A stretch of DNA of 64,000 nt from Alisma plantago-aquatica. Taxonomy: Eukaryota > Streptophyta > Magnoliopsida > Alismatales > Alismataceae. This document shows, one piece after another, positions 49,569 through 61,221 of the stretch (position 1 is its first letter; each line of letters begins with the position of its first letter). The DNA lies in the NCBI GenBank assembly GCA_963693085.1, contig OY856413.1, positions 546,835,879 through 546,899,878 of the forward strand. Reading direction: 5' to 3'. The notes beneath the pieces were generated by a model, which was not told the DNA's origin, made no database searches, and saw nothing but the letters and a program-made list of their open reading frames with translations. Position numbers and translations under genes: made by a program.

Positions 49569-51584
49569 CATTAGTATGTATGTCGAAAGAACCAATCATA
49601 TGATGATTTAATGACATATCTTGTTAACAATTTGATTAATAATAAAGTCAATCTTCCTTTATTCTATTTTATCTAGTTATGAGATAATGATATTACATAT
49701 TAAATGTCTAAAGAATGATAATACTAAATGGTGTATGTCTTCAGGTTGAGGAAGTAAACAATGATATCATACAAATGTTAAGAGTATATGAATTCTTGTT
49801 ATATCCCTAGTTAGATGTTATTGTGGAAGACTGATAGACAACAATTACACATAAGACTAGAGTGTGTGTTGGTTGATGACAAAATCTCATTAAGTCATGA
49901 TATATGATATTCAAACCAAACACATATACACTTGTTAAAGAATAATATATCGGAAAGACCCACCTTAATAGTGATGTATCGAAACCATTATATGGTAGTC
50001 AAAATCATCTCTCATAGTGATAGTGGTGATTGTGGTTCTTAGACCTAAAATTAATACGCTCATCACATGTTGTTTGATGATGTACTTTGACACCATCCAC
50101 CATGAACTTGAATAAGGGTTGTCATAAAGGTGGTGTTTGGGTGCATTGTGACACGTGGGAATGACCATGTCTATTGTAGAAAGGATTTATCCCTCCTACC
50201 AAAGTATGATATCCTGGCCACTTGATAAGCGAGACTGAGAAATGCATGTCCATAATCACGTGAGTTAATATGTGAAATAGAGCTTACATATATCTCATAT
50301 AGTCTGATCTAGTTCAAGGAACATAGATTGACTGTTAAAATGGATGATGATTTCATACCTAGAGTTCAATCTAGATATTAGTGACAAAAGAGCTATACGA
50401 TCATTGTAAAACCAACCACTGATGGTACGTTGAAGTTGTTCTTCAACTTTTTGATTACTTAGGTAGCAGTGATGTTTTTCTAGATACCAGTCATTGCTTG
50501 TGATGTCATATATCAGTTATGGATAGTCACTACAAATGTAACTTGGAATGTATAGGGTCACACACATATGATATACCTGGAATACGAGTTTATTTATGAA
50601 TGATGTTTAACTTTATTACTAAAGTGTTAGGTATTCAATTTAAAAAAAATGGTTGGAAATTGATTGAGTGGACTATAAACTGATCGATTCAAGTGTTGAA
50701 CTAATCAATTTAAGTGTCAGTTCAATTTGAATCAGATTTGGCAATCAAAACTCTAAAATGACCAGTTTAACAAGTGAACTAATTGGATCAGATGTTTGAA
50801 CTGATCGGTTGCGGTTGTAAATAGACCATTTGGTTGATCAATTTGATTGGATCAAATATTGAAGCAGACGTCATGTTGTGCATTAATAGAATATTAATTG
50901 TCAATACAATTGCGAATAGGAAACATAGTGAAGCGACCAATTCAAGAGTTGAACCGATCATGTCATGTGTGATCCGATCGGTTCAACGCTCGTAGGTTCT
51001 GGAAAATTTATGAAATTCCATCCTTTGAACTTCTGCTCAAACTATAACTCCTGACCCTGACCCTCCTATCAATAGAGGGGAAGTAGAGGTTTTCTAAAGA
51101 CACAACAATAAGCTTTGACAATTGTTCTCTTCTTACAATTGTGGTAACGTGAGAACCCATGCAAGTTCTACTTATTAACGGGAGGAACAACAAGGGAGAG
51201 ACAACTGAGAGAGTAAGTCGATGCTAGTACATCGACTAGAAGGGACAACTCCTTGTTCACTATTCATCTAGAATGACTAGAATTTATGGTGGTCCGTGTG
51301 GACTACTATATAAATGAGGAGGTCATTGCCACTCGCTAGGAGGAAAAAGTCAACTACTACCCATGGTGATCAACTAGGAGGCTGCTATTGACACCATCTG
51401 AGTGCATCTTGAAGAAAGGAGCATGCTACAACAAGTGATAGTCACTGTACTTACTCTTAGACATGTATAAACCTTATAGCTAGTCATTTCCCTTACATAT
51501 TTGTTGACGTGATCTATTGTTCAAAGGGGAATATAGAAGTAAATTTTTTGTTTCCAATTCCATAACTGATGTCATATTTTGCTA
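49569..51584 (+). repeat. 5' LTR of the copia element
   Basis: About 2.0 kb. It aligns with the complement of 54128-56371 and, over its first 400 bp, with 29021-29425. The start reads CATTAGTATGTATG where the solo LTR has TGTTGGTATGTATG, and the end reads GCTA where the other copy has CCAACA, so both termini have decayed. Between 50650 and 51000 it carries degenerate copies of a GAACCGATCGGTTC word. Confidence 0.8.
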
Positions 51585-51587
51585 TAG

Positions 51588-51600
51588 TGGTATCAGAGCC
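51588..51600 (+). other. Primer-binding site of the copia element
   Basis: TGGTATCAGAGCC, four bases after the LTR end, the initiator-Met tRNA type. Confidence 0.9.
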
Positions 51601-51737
51601 ATGTTAATTTACTATATTTTAGGATTTAATCGATATGATTGGATTATAGTTTTTATCATTTATTGAATACGATACGATACATAAATGAATAATGTGCATA
51701 TATGATTAAATACCACATACGATCCCAACTAATACGA

Positions 51738-51795
51738 ACATACATACCTACATAAATACATACATAAATACATACATACATACATATATACATAA
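51738..51795. repeat. TACA-rich simple repeat before the LINE
   Basis: About 55 bp of TACATACATACC and TACATAAA words ending in TACATATATACATA. It lies directly left of the LINE leader, and the LINE's own tail at 58922 is also (TACA)n. Confidence 0.85.
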
Positions 51796-51854
51796 AACAT
51801 CTCCTAGGGTTGCTCCCATCGATCATTTAGGCAATTGTCGATGGAACCTGGGGC

Positions 51855-53285
51855 ATGGCGCCCACGCCACCAGCTACCCCGATTGATGGCGTCCACCACC
51901 GCACAACAACCCCACACCCACTCCGCAACCCACCACCGTCATCGGCCACTGGCAGGAAGGTCTCTGACCCAATGGGAGACGGACCGACGCGGACCGCAAA
52001 CAACGCTAGCGGGTCGGCGTCGGGGAAGGAAGGAGGCGGCTCACTGCCGCACGAACCAGAGGAAGGAGAAACCGGCCAGAGACAAGCGACAGTATCATGG
52101 AGTCAAGTCCTGAAGGTGCCGGCGTCGAAGGAGGGACTGGTGTTTCCGCCGCCAAGGGAAGAGGAAGGGGAGGTCCACGTCGACCTCGACCTTGAGGAGT
52201 TTGAATGGCTCTGCAACATTTGGGAGTACACACTCATGGTCTATACGCTGGGTAAGAGACCGTTCTATCCACATTTGCTGGCATGGATCAAACGGACCTG
52301 GAAGCCAAAGGGGTCATTTGAGTTGCTGTCATGGGAGAACAGTGTCTTCCTGGTTAGATTCTCGACGGCAGCCAACAAGGAGGCGGTCCTAGCAATGGGG
52401 CCGTACTGGTTCGACCACCAATTGGTGGTGGCGAAACACTATGCCCATGGAGACGAACTGAGGAAGGACTCTTTCAGTACAATTCCAACATGGATGATGA
52501 TCCAGTCTTTTGGCCGATCGTGGATGAGGACAGCAGCAGGTACGATCGCCGCGGGTGCTGGTCGCATCCTACACATTGACGACTGATCTCTGGAAGGATA
52601 GGAGGCAAGAGTCCTCATTGAACTGAAAGTCGACAGTCCGAAGCCTACCAAAGTGTGGCTCAATGTCAAAGGAAGGGATCCCATACCCGTATCCATTGCT
52701 TACGATCACATCCCGGCAAGCTGCGTGTGTTGCCATGCATTTGGCCATGACACGACAGAGTGCGGTCAGGCAAAGAAGAAACAAGAAGAGTCAAAGGGCA
52801 AGAAGGTCTGGAAGATGAAGGAGGCCAGCTCTGCAGATGCTGGTTCAGGAGGAACGTCTGCTGAGGCGAGACAGCAGTAGCAACAAGGGAAGGAAGCAGA
52901 GAAGATTAACAATCCCATCCAACATGTGCACAGGCCACATGAGGATGAACTGCACCATGGCGAGAAAATGTCTATGACAACCACTGATGCAGGTTCGAAC
53001 AACAATAGAGAGAATGGAGGGAGACAAAAGGAAGCTTTGATCCAAGGTGAAAAAGAGGAGGGGGAATTCGTGTCCAACGCTAGAAGAAAAGGAGTAAAAA
53101 AGAAAGGGATACCGAGAACCCAAGGAGTGAGTGCCATCCTTGACACAAAAAATAGCTTTGAGGCGCTATCGGAGTCAGATGCAGATGAAGAGGATATCTC
53201 CACCAAACAACAAGAGCAGACAAGGAAAGGCAAGAGTGCCGAGAAGGGGCCGTCAAGGCGCACCAGGTCTAATAAACAACTTTGA
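51855..53285 (+). pseudogene. LINE ORF1: DUF4283-type RNA-binding protein with zinc knuckle
   Basis: A single frame carries the whole protein, broken by stops at 52584, 52599 and 52878 and without frameshifts. The N-terminus is proline- and serine-rich. A DUF4283-like region follows (about residues 105-230, with LCNIWEYTLMVYTLGKRPF and FLVRFSTAANKEAVL), as in plant L1 ORF1 proteins and related gag-like genes. The CCHC knuckle reads CVCCHAFGHDTTEC (about 52721-52762). The tail is rich in lysine, glutamate and glutamine. ORF1 proteins bind the LINE RNA. The stop TGA ends one base before the ORF2 start. M at 51855 is chosen because the frame opens there and the previous ATG (51840) is in another frame. 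Confidence 0.8.
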
Positions 53286-54127
53286 TATGTCCATGCTTAT
53301 TTGGAATATCAAAGGAGGGTGTGACAGGAATAAGAAGAAAGAAATCAGAGAGTGGATCGCTGCTAGTGGTCACTCAATGGTTGCTCTGGTGGAAATGAAG
53401 ATAAAAGTGCAAAATAAAAACAGTATTAGATATCTTTTTCCTCAAGGATGGGAACACGTGTCCAATGTTGATTGTGCTGAGGTTGCTTGAGTTTGTGTGG
53501 CTTGGAAGCCCAATGCTTGGCAGGTTTCTGTGGTATAGATGTCGGACCAACAGGTGACAGTGGACTGCATTAATATGGGAGGTCTGCATATATGGTTGAC
53601 AACGATGTATGGTCACAATGATGGGAAAACAAGGCTGAATTTGTGGGATGACATGATCACTCTCTCAAAATAGGTTTAGATATCGTGGATGGTAGTCGGC
53701 GACTTCAATATTGTACGATTACAGGCTGAGAAAAGAGACAGAAGATTAGCTATTAACGCTGAGGTTGATGCTTTCAATCGGGCCATTGATAAAGCTTGTT
53801 TATTTGAACTACCTATGACAGGAGGGGATATTTTTACATGGAATAATGAAAGAGGACCGCATGACAAAATAGCTAGCAAACTTGACAGGGCGCTGGTGAA
53901 TGATGAATGGCTAAAAACTCTCCCAAATGTGCAGGTTAAAGATGAAGGAGTTGACATAAGCGATCATGCACCTATTTCAGTCCAGATAGTAGAAAAGAAG
54001 CAAAAAAGAAGGCCATTCAGATTCTTAAATTACTGGGTAGATTGGAATGGTTTTACAGATATAGTCAAGCATAGCTAGAATATTCAGGTGATAGGCAATC
54101 CTATCTACGTGTTTGCTATGAAGCTGA

Positions 54128-56371
54128 TGTTGGGTTTTAGGGGAGACAGAGAAGGCAGCAGAAACAAAAATTTCTCCCCCAACCCATACCGAGGAAACGC
54201 GTCAACGTCTATATAACAGGAAAGGATGGTTTGTGGAATCATACCTTGTCCCGAGGCTTGCTCGGCGACAATACCTCGCGCAATGCGCGGTCTTCAACTT
54301 CGGACTTCGACGGCGTCTGTGCAGCTCTTGGTCACACCGGGACTGACAACTCCTACTCGAACCGGATTGTCGAATGACAGTTGTCCTCCTAAGCGGCAGT
54401 GTCCTCCCGCCTCTGTAGTAGTCCACACGGACCACCTAGAACTCCACTCTCCTTGTCCCACAAGGAAGTGGAAGGAGTCGCACCCTCCTGTTGATGTACT
54501 AGTCGCCAACACGCTCTCCTGCCTCCTATTGCAATTGTAGTTGTCCTTCCCTTGTTGCACCTCCTTTTTGCGGGAAGCACTTGCTCGGGCTCTCTCACGG
54601 TTACCAAAACCAGAGAGAACGACAACTTGCAGAGCAACTGGTTGCAATGAGATGTACTTTGAGAAGCCCCCAATACCCCTATATATATAGGAGAGTCATG
54701 GGACAGGGTTCTCCATCCCGGGCAATGCGGGACTAAAGCAGGAGTAGAAGGGTTCGAGAATTTTCCACAAAAAGCAACCGGTTCGCAACTTGAAATGATC
54801 GGTTCACAACTGAACCGATCGGTTCGGCCATTGAGCCGATCGGTTGGACCTGAGCCGATCGTTTGGGGCACTCCAACCGATTGGTTGGTGCCCTGAACTG
54901 ATTGGTTCATGGTTCTAATCCAGCTCAAAAAGACTTTCCTTGTTTCTTTCCCAATTGGTATCGAATACCAATATTATTCCCAATCGAATTGGGCAATTTG
55001 AAACCAAAGGAAAATTCTTGCCGACATGACTTTTCCCAACTGGTCGGTTGCACCAGTTGAGCCGATCGGTTCAACCCTTGAACCGGTCGTTTCAACCTGG
55101 GCATGAGCCGATCGGCCTGGACACTCCAGCCGACCGGTTCAACAACCTCAGTCGACCGGTTCATCACATGAACCGATCGGTTGGGAGCACAGGTTGGGAA
55201 AAATCAGTCAATTGCGATTTCAATCAATCTGATACTCCAATCAATGCGTCCAACACCTTGAACCATACGATATTGAGTCATCGACTGATTGAGTGTTTGA
55301 TTGAACTACTAAACTTCTTTAGTAATCAATATAAACATTGCTTGTGGACAAAACTCCTCTTCCAGGTTAAATCCTATGTGTGTGACCCTGCAGGTCCATT
55401 TCACGTTGGCAGTGAAAGTTCATAACACTTATGACTTCACAAGCAAAGAGCGGTGCCTAGTCACACATCAGTGCTACCCAAGTGAAAGTAGAAAGTTGGA
55501 GAACAACTTTCATCCTACAATCCGTGAATGGTGTTACAGCGAATGTATAATTCCTTTGTCACTGATATCCCGAATGAACTCGAGGCATGGAACAGTCATC
55601 CTGTCAACGTTCATTCACTTCCTTGATCTCGGAGTAGACTGGAAGAGATATGTATGACATCAGTATCATATACTGATTCACACATTCGTGCACGCCTTTC
55701 TCAATCCTACTCATCAAGTGACCATGGATATCAAACTCCCTCAGGAGGGACAAATCCCATATCTATCACTCACCCCTCAAAATCCCCATGTGTCAAAGCC
55801 ACCCAATCATCACCTTTATAACAACCCATGTTTCAGGACTGCGTTTGATGATGTCAAAGTGTGCCCAACGACATGTGTTGAGTGCAGTGATTTCAGGTCT
55901 AAGAATCACACTCACCACCATCACTGTGAGTACTGACTGTGACTACCATCTCATGGTTCCATGTGTCAAACTCACGGTGGGTCTGTCCGATACACTTGTT
56001 CTCTAACAAGTACCTATGTGTTTGGTTTGATATCTCTATATCATGACTAATGAGATTCTGTCATCAACCAACACCACAATCTAGTCTTGTGTGTCACTGC
56101 TGTCTATCTACCTTCCACAATGACATCCGACTAGGGACATAACAAGAATGTACAAACTCTTAGCATCCGTATGATCTCATCGTTCAGGTCCTCAACCTGA
56201 AAGCATACGTCATTGAGTACTATCATTCTTTAGACATTCAATCTGTTCTATCACTATCTCATATGACTGAACCAGAAAGAATTGGAAGCTCGCCTTTGAT
56301 GTTTATCAAATCAATCTTAATGTATCCCACCAATCATCCCATGATTGGCTCTCAGGGCATACATACCAACA
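54128..56371 (-). mobile_element. Solo copia LTR inside the LINE ORF2
   Basis: The 2244 bp block runs TGTTGGGTTTTAGG to CATACATACCAACA and is flanked by perfect GCTGA duplications (54123-54127, 56372-56376). On the minus strand it begins TGTTGGTATGTATGCCC and matches the 49569 LTR along its length. There is no internal region. Removing the block and one GCTGA rejoins the LINE frame exactly. It holds two clusters of a GAACCGATCGGTTC-like word. Confidence 0.9.
54776..55184. repeat. Two clusters of the dyad word GAACCGATCGGTTC
   Basis: About seven copies at 54776-54910 and seven at 55038-55184, spaced 20-25 bp. Variants include GAGCCGATCGGTTC, CAACCGATTGGTTGG and TCGACCGGTTCA. Most keep the dyad. 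The 49569 LTR has the same array in a more eroded form at 50650-51000. Confidence 0.85.
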
Positions 56372-58871
56372 GCTGAAGAATACCAAAGTGGCTCTAAAGA
56401 AGTGGGCTAAGGAGGAGGTAAACATTCCAAATATGCTGAAGGATGTGAGAAAAGAAAACAAGGAGCTCAGAGAGAAATTGTTGACTGACCCGTTAAATAC
56501 AAATCTAATTAATAAAGAAAGGGAGGTGAGGAAGATGCTAGAGGATCTGAAAAAGGCTGAGGAAAAATTCTACTATCAAAGAAGCAAAGAGAAATGGCTG
56601 GAGGACGGCGACAGAAACACAAAGCTCTATCATGCTGTAGTGCGAAGGAGAGAGGCAAGTAATATTATTTCTGAACTCATTAATGCAGAGGGACAAGTGG
56701 TCAACAAACAGGAGGACCTTGAGGAGCAGGAAATTCTTTTCTACTCGAATCTCTATAATAAAAATTTTGAGGAGGAGATTGATGCCAATGAAGAGGTGAA
56801 GTGGAAATTCAAACTTACTAGCACCCACAATAACATTCTCACAAGGAAGGTAAATGAACAAGAGGTCAAGGATGCGCTGCGGAGTATTGGAAGCAACAAG
56901 TCTCCCGAGTCTGACAGATTCAATGCTTTCTTCTATAAAAGGAACTGGGACATCATTAAAGACGATTTGCTAGCCTATGTTGACTGGTTTTTGGAAGGTG
57001 GAAACATGGTGAGATAGGTAAATCATTCCTTTCTGGTTTTGATTCCGAAAAAGAAAGTTACTTCCTCTCTAGCAGATTTCCATCCCATTGCTTGTTGTTC
57101 GGTCCAATATAAAATTATTGCAAAGATCCTGGCTGCTCGGATGAAAATGGTCCTCCCCTATCTAATTTATGTAAATCAAGGTGCTTTTATTACTGTAGAA
57201 GCATCAGTGATTGCGCTTTGTTGGCTGGAGAATTCCTACTGGATTTCAATGTCATGAGAGGTAGTAGGAAAGCCTGCTTGAAGCTTGATATTTCTAAAGC
57301 CTATGATAGTGTGAGATGGGAAAAATTATGGTGGATCATGGAAAAATGGGGTTTAATGATCAATGGGTTGATTGGATGAAACAATGTGTTGGTACTACTA
57401 GCTACTCTATCTTGGTCAACGGCACATCTGCATGTTTCTTTCGGGGGGGCAACGGGCTACGACAACGTGATCCTTTATCTCCTCTTCTATTTGTGATTGT
57501 TATGGAGTACTTCTCTAGGAAGATGCAGCAAGCCGAAGAACAAAAAGAAATAAAGCCTTACACTGTCCACGGAACGAAGGTTATGACATACTTGATCTTT
57601 GTGGATGACGTCCTATTTTTCATTGAAGCTAAACAACATTACATGGAGAATCTTAGAGGTATTCTGGGAAGATTCGGGCAGCAAACGGGGTTGTGTGTTA
57701 ATGCAAAAAGACACATGTTTTCTTGTCAAAACACTACCAGCAGATGGAGAACAAACTCATACATGCAATGGGAGTTGAGAGAGGTGAATTCCCAATAAAA
57801 TATTCGGGTTTTCCCATTGCAAGAGGTAATTTGCAGGTCAAAGACTTCATTGAATGCATTGATAGAGTGGAGGAAATGATAAATAGATGGCCTACACAAA
57901 AAACCTCCATGGCGGGACGAAGAACTTTGATTAAAGCTACCATTGAAGGTCTTCTTATTTTCTGGGTACAACAAGGTGAAATCCCCATCTCGGTTCTGGA
58001 TAGAATAGAAATGAAGATGGCTAACTTCTTATGGGGAAATGAGCATCATCTGATGAAATACTCTAGGTTGGATTATCCTAAAGATGAAGGTGGGCTTGAT
58101 CTGAAGACCCCTAGAGACATTGCTAGATGGGGTTCTATGAGGAGAATAGTTGCTTATCTTGAAGGCACATCCACTTGGGGGAAGTGGATGAGAGACAGAT
58201 ACCCTAGAGGGTTGGATTTTATCCCAAAGACAAGAGAAGGATTATCCAGATCTATCAATGTTATGCGAGAAATCTGGCCACAAATCAAGCATTGGTTTGT
58301 GGCCAACGAATCTGGAGGTTGGCAGCTTAAAGACAAAAACATTAGCATATGGGAGTTGTCCCGTACGAGAGGCGCAAAGGACCCGGTGGGTGACCAGATT
58401 TGGAATGAGAGGCACGTGCCAAAATGGAGCATATGTGTTTACAAATTTCTGCACAACATTCTTTCTACCCTGGACAGAATCAAGAGCTGGAACTATGACA
58501 TATCTACTATTTTCTTTCTATGTAAGGATGGGGAGGAAAATCACAGCCATCTTGCAGGAGAATGCAGGTTCACGAAAGAGATATGGGAGCACATTTGCAA
58601 CAACTTCAATATTCAAATTCAACTTAGTGTGGAACCAAGGAGGATGCTTGTGAGATGTGGAATGGATGTAAAGAATAATCTGCTAGTGGCGAGCCTTTAC
58701 TACCATGTTTGGGAAGAGAGGAATGCAATGAAACATCATGGAAAGTCCACTAATGCCAATAGTATTGCTGTAAAAATTTGTAAATGCATTAGATGTAGAT
58801 TACATATTGAATAGATGCGTGAGTTGTTTGTAGTGTTGGGTGTATGGCGTTGGGCCTACATGTACTCTTGA

Positions 58872-58893
58872 CCCCCTAATATTTTTTAGGGGG
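58872..58893 (+). other. 3'-terminal hairpin of LINE copy 1
   Basis: CCCCCTAA and TTAGGGGG pair around a six-base loop, 28 bases before the tail. Equivalent hairpins occur at 59390-59409 and 59827-59846. Confidence 0.75.
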
Positions 58894-58949
58894 AACGTCA
58901 GAATATATTTACCTGATTCCGATACATACATACATACATACATACATAC

Positions 58950-59458
58950 TTGATAGGATACAATTCTACATAATGTTCTTGCCACACTTGATAGGATAAA
59001 AAAGTGGAACTATGATGTTTCCACTTTGTGTTTGCTCTACCAGGAGGAGGAAGAATCTCATTATCATCTTGTGGGTGAATGTAAGTTCACAAGAGATATA
59101 TGGGAAATTCTATGCAAGGAATTCAAGTTGCAAATTCAGCTAACAGGGATCCGAGAAAGATGCTGACAAAATGCAGAAATGAAGATAGAAAGAAACTCCT
59201 TTTTTCTTCTCTATGCTACCATGTATGGGAAGACCAAAATGCTAGAAGACATCTAGGAACAGCTGCAAATGCCACTAGTATCGTTGTAAAAAATTGTAAA
59301 TGTGTTAAACACAAGTTGCACATTAGATAGTTGAGTGAGTTGTAAGTTTGATATGGATGTATAGCACTAGGCCTATATGTACTTCTTGACCCTCTATTTT
59401 TTTAGGAGGAAGTCAGAATATATTTACCAGATTCTGATACATACATACATGCATACAT
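58950..59458 (+). pseudogene. 5'-truncated LINE 3' end, tandem copy 2
   Basis: It aligns with 58449-58949 of the full LINE, starting inside the zinc-binding region (EESHYHLVGECKFTRDIW) and running through the 3' region to a tail of TACATACATACATGCATACA (59438 on). It starts directly after the tail of copy 1. The frame is broken near 59165. Confidence 0.85.
59390..59409 (+). other. 3'-terminal hairpin of LINE copy 2
   Basis: CCCTCTA and TAGGAGG, six of seven positions able to pair (one as G-T), around a six-base T-rich loop. Confidence 0.6.
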
Positions 59459-59826
59459 CTACTTTGTGCTTGCTATGAAAAGGTGTTGAAGAATCCCACA
59501 ACAACCTTGTGGGGGAATGCATATTCACAAGGGAGGTGTAGAATAAGTTTTGCAAGGATTTCAAAGTACAACTCCAACTAACGGGTGATCCAAGAAGGAT
59601 ACTAACAAAGTGTGGGAATGATGATAGGAAGAAGTTTCTATTTTCTACTCTATTCTACCATATTTGGGAGTACAGAATTCCAGAAGACATCGAGATGTTG
59701 CTGCAAATGCAATGAGTGCTGTTGTACAAATTTGTAAATGTGTTAAACATAAGTTGCACACTAGTTATGTGTGAGTTGTTGCACTATTTTGTGGTGTATG
59801 GCGTTGGGCCTACATGTATCTTTTGA

Positions 59827-59846
59827 CCTCCTATATTTTTAGGAGG
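59827..59846 (+). other. 3'-terminal hairpin of LINE copy 3
   Basis: CCTCCTA and TAGGAGG pair perfectly. Against copy 1 (CCCCC/GGGGG) the third pair has changed on both sides, C-G to T-A. Confidence 0.7.
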
Positions 59847-59872
59847 AATTCAGAATATATTTACCTAATTTT

Positions 59873-59873
59873 G

Positions 59874-59923
<50 letters not shown>

Positions 59924-59945
59924 GTGTGTGTGTGTGTGATATAAT
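59873..59945. repeat. (TA)n and (GT)n microsatellite
   Basis: About 50 bp of TA dinucleotides with one TACA interruption, then TCTGTGTGTGTGTGTGTG. It forms the tail of LINE copy 3. Confidence 0.95.
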
Positions 59946-61221
59946 ATATATGCAATTTATCTATGTCACCTTAAAATTGGTTTTGGTGGTGGATGATTGC
60001 ATGGTTATTCCAATAACCCCTAGACCTTTGTGCTTGGTTGGATGGTCGTTAATCCTGTAATATATATTAGTTTTCATATAAAGCATGTATCTCCTTTTTC
60101 CATATGTAAAATATTAATTATTTCCTTCCTATTCTCCCCTCAAATGCAACTTAATGTTTCTCTATTACCATGTAATATGTTATATAGGATTAGGACAATT
60201 TTATTCTTGTTATAGAAAACAAGATGCTCAACACCAGATGAACTAATACGCTAGAGGACCGAGGAGGCTAGACGATAGGAGGAGCCAAACCAATCATATG
60301 GTGCCCCAACTAATCGACGAGAGGTGTCCATAAGTTGCCTGGACTAGAGACTAGACAATCGATTCGACACATCAACTAACCAACCAGGTGGCAAACTGTT
60401 CGGTTCAAGAGTTGAATATGTCATCTCAGACTGAATTCAACATAGATCATAAACAACAATAGGTTGCCACATATGATATGGACATTAGGTGGTAGTAATT
60501 CCTTTTGGTTTCAAGTAATTATAATAATCTGGTCATAACCATCACTTATGTTTATTATTATATGTTTTTATTTGTGGGATATAGCATGTATATGATATGT
60601 ACTATAAGTATGTGGTGATTGGATATGTATGTGCATATATATAAATATAAAATCCCTCAATTTAATATTAAGTCTTAGAATCTTTCCATAAGAAACATAC
60701 ATGAAAATCTTGACAGACTATGCATGGGCACGCCAAGTGTGGTGCGCTATTTATCTTGTGGAAGTGTGATGGTAGTCATGAGGGCCTACCACGCAGGGTG
60801 CATCACTATCGTATTGGCTTTTGGGTCAGACTTAACTAGGTGATGTTAATGAGAATAAGTACCTATAACCATGCAAATGACTATAACAAAGAGTTGTACA
60901 TACCACCTATCCAATAGTTGCATAATATAGAATTGGAAAATATCCAATAATTGCATAATATAGAATTAGCAAAAGTTGCTTACCTTAATGATTGGTCATG
61001 GACGCTGGAGCTGACCTAGTAATAACTAAATTGTTTTGAGGCTTGGATCACTAGTAGGTTGCGTGTTGCAATCTTCTAAATTGATATGTGTTGACTATCA
61101 ATTTGAAAAAAATAGTGGGAGAAATAGTTATTTAAAGGCCTAATTAAACATCATCAAATTTTCTTAATCAAATAAAATCAAAAGTGTTTTGAAAAATTGT
61201 AAATTTTTCTTGTAGAATCCA
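59946..61221 (+). other. Leader of the copia element, second part
   Basis: This AT-rich sequence joins the 51601-51737 part of the leader to gag. No open frame with known features was found. The leader is unusually long (about 1.4 kb in all), so further eroded insertions are possible. Confidence 0.45.

Larger units (their letters stand above)
53287..58814 (+). pseudogene. LINE ORF2: endonuclease and reverse transcriptase
   Basis: The start MSMLIWNIKGG is the usual AP-endonuclease opening; VVGDFNI (about 53695) and SDHAPISV (about 53968) are its catalytic motifs. The frame has stops at 53488 and 54076 and near 53537-53680, then is split by the solo LTR 54128-56371. Reverse transcriptase runs from about 56850 to 57700, with GSNKSPESDRFNAFFY, LIPKKK, a frameshift near 57197, LRQRDPLSPLLF and an intact FVDD box (57598-57609). 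A second frameshift near 57725 restores the frame for PIKYSGFPIARG. The end has a zinc-binding RT-associated domain (WNERHVPKWSICVYKFLH, GEENHSHLAGEC). In an active LINE this protein nicks the target and copies the RNA in place. Confidence 0.85.
51796..58949 (+). mobile_element. L1-like LINE, degenerate, interrupted by a solo LTR
   Basis: ORF1 (51855-53285) and ORF2 (53287-58814) are followed by a short 3' region with a terminal hairpin (58872-58893) and a (TACA)n tail (58922-58949). With the 2.25 kb solo LTR taken out the element is about 4.9 kb. It has an AP-type endonuclease, a reverse transcriptase and a C-terminal zinc-binding region but no RNase H, unlike the LINE at 1-463. The left boundary is placed after the TACA-rich tract and is approximate. 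It sits in the leader of the copia element. Confidence 0.8.
59459..59945 (+). pseudogene. 5'-truncated LINE 3' end, tandem copy 3
   Basis: The third copy of the same 3' end starts right after the tail of copy 2 and matches it from TTTGTGCTTGCT onward. It has stops in the former zinc-binding region. Its tail is (TA)n with TACA interruptions followed by (GT)n. Confidence 0.85.

Noticed and set aside
52439..53263. Minus-strand open frames of 75-165 codons
   Set aside because: They are shadows of LINE ORF1, which has the zinc knuckle and family features on the plus strand.
54226..54928. Open frames of 77-179 codons
   Set aside because: They lie inside the solo copia LTR and have no counterpart in the sister LTR.
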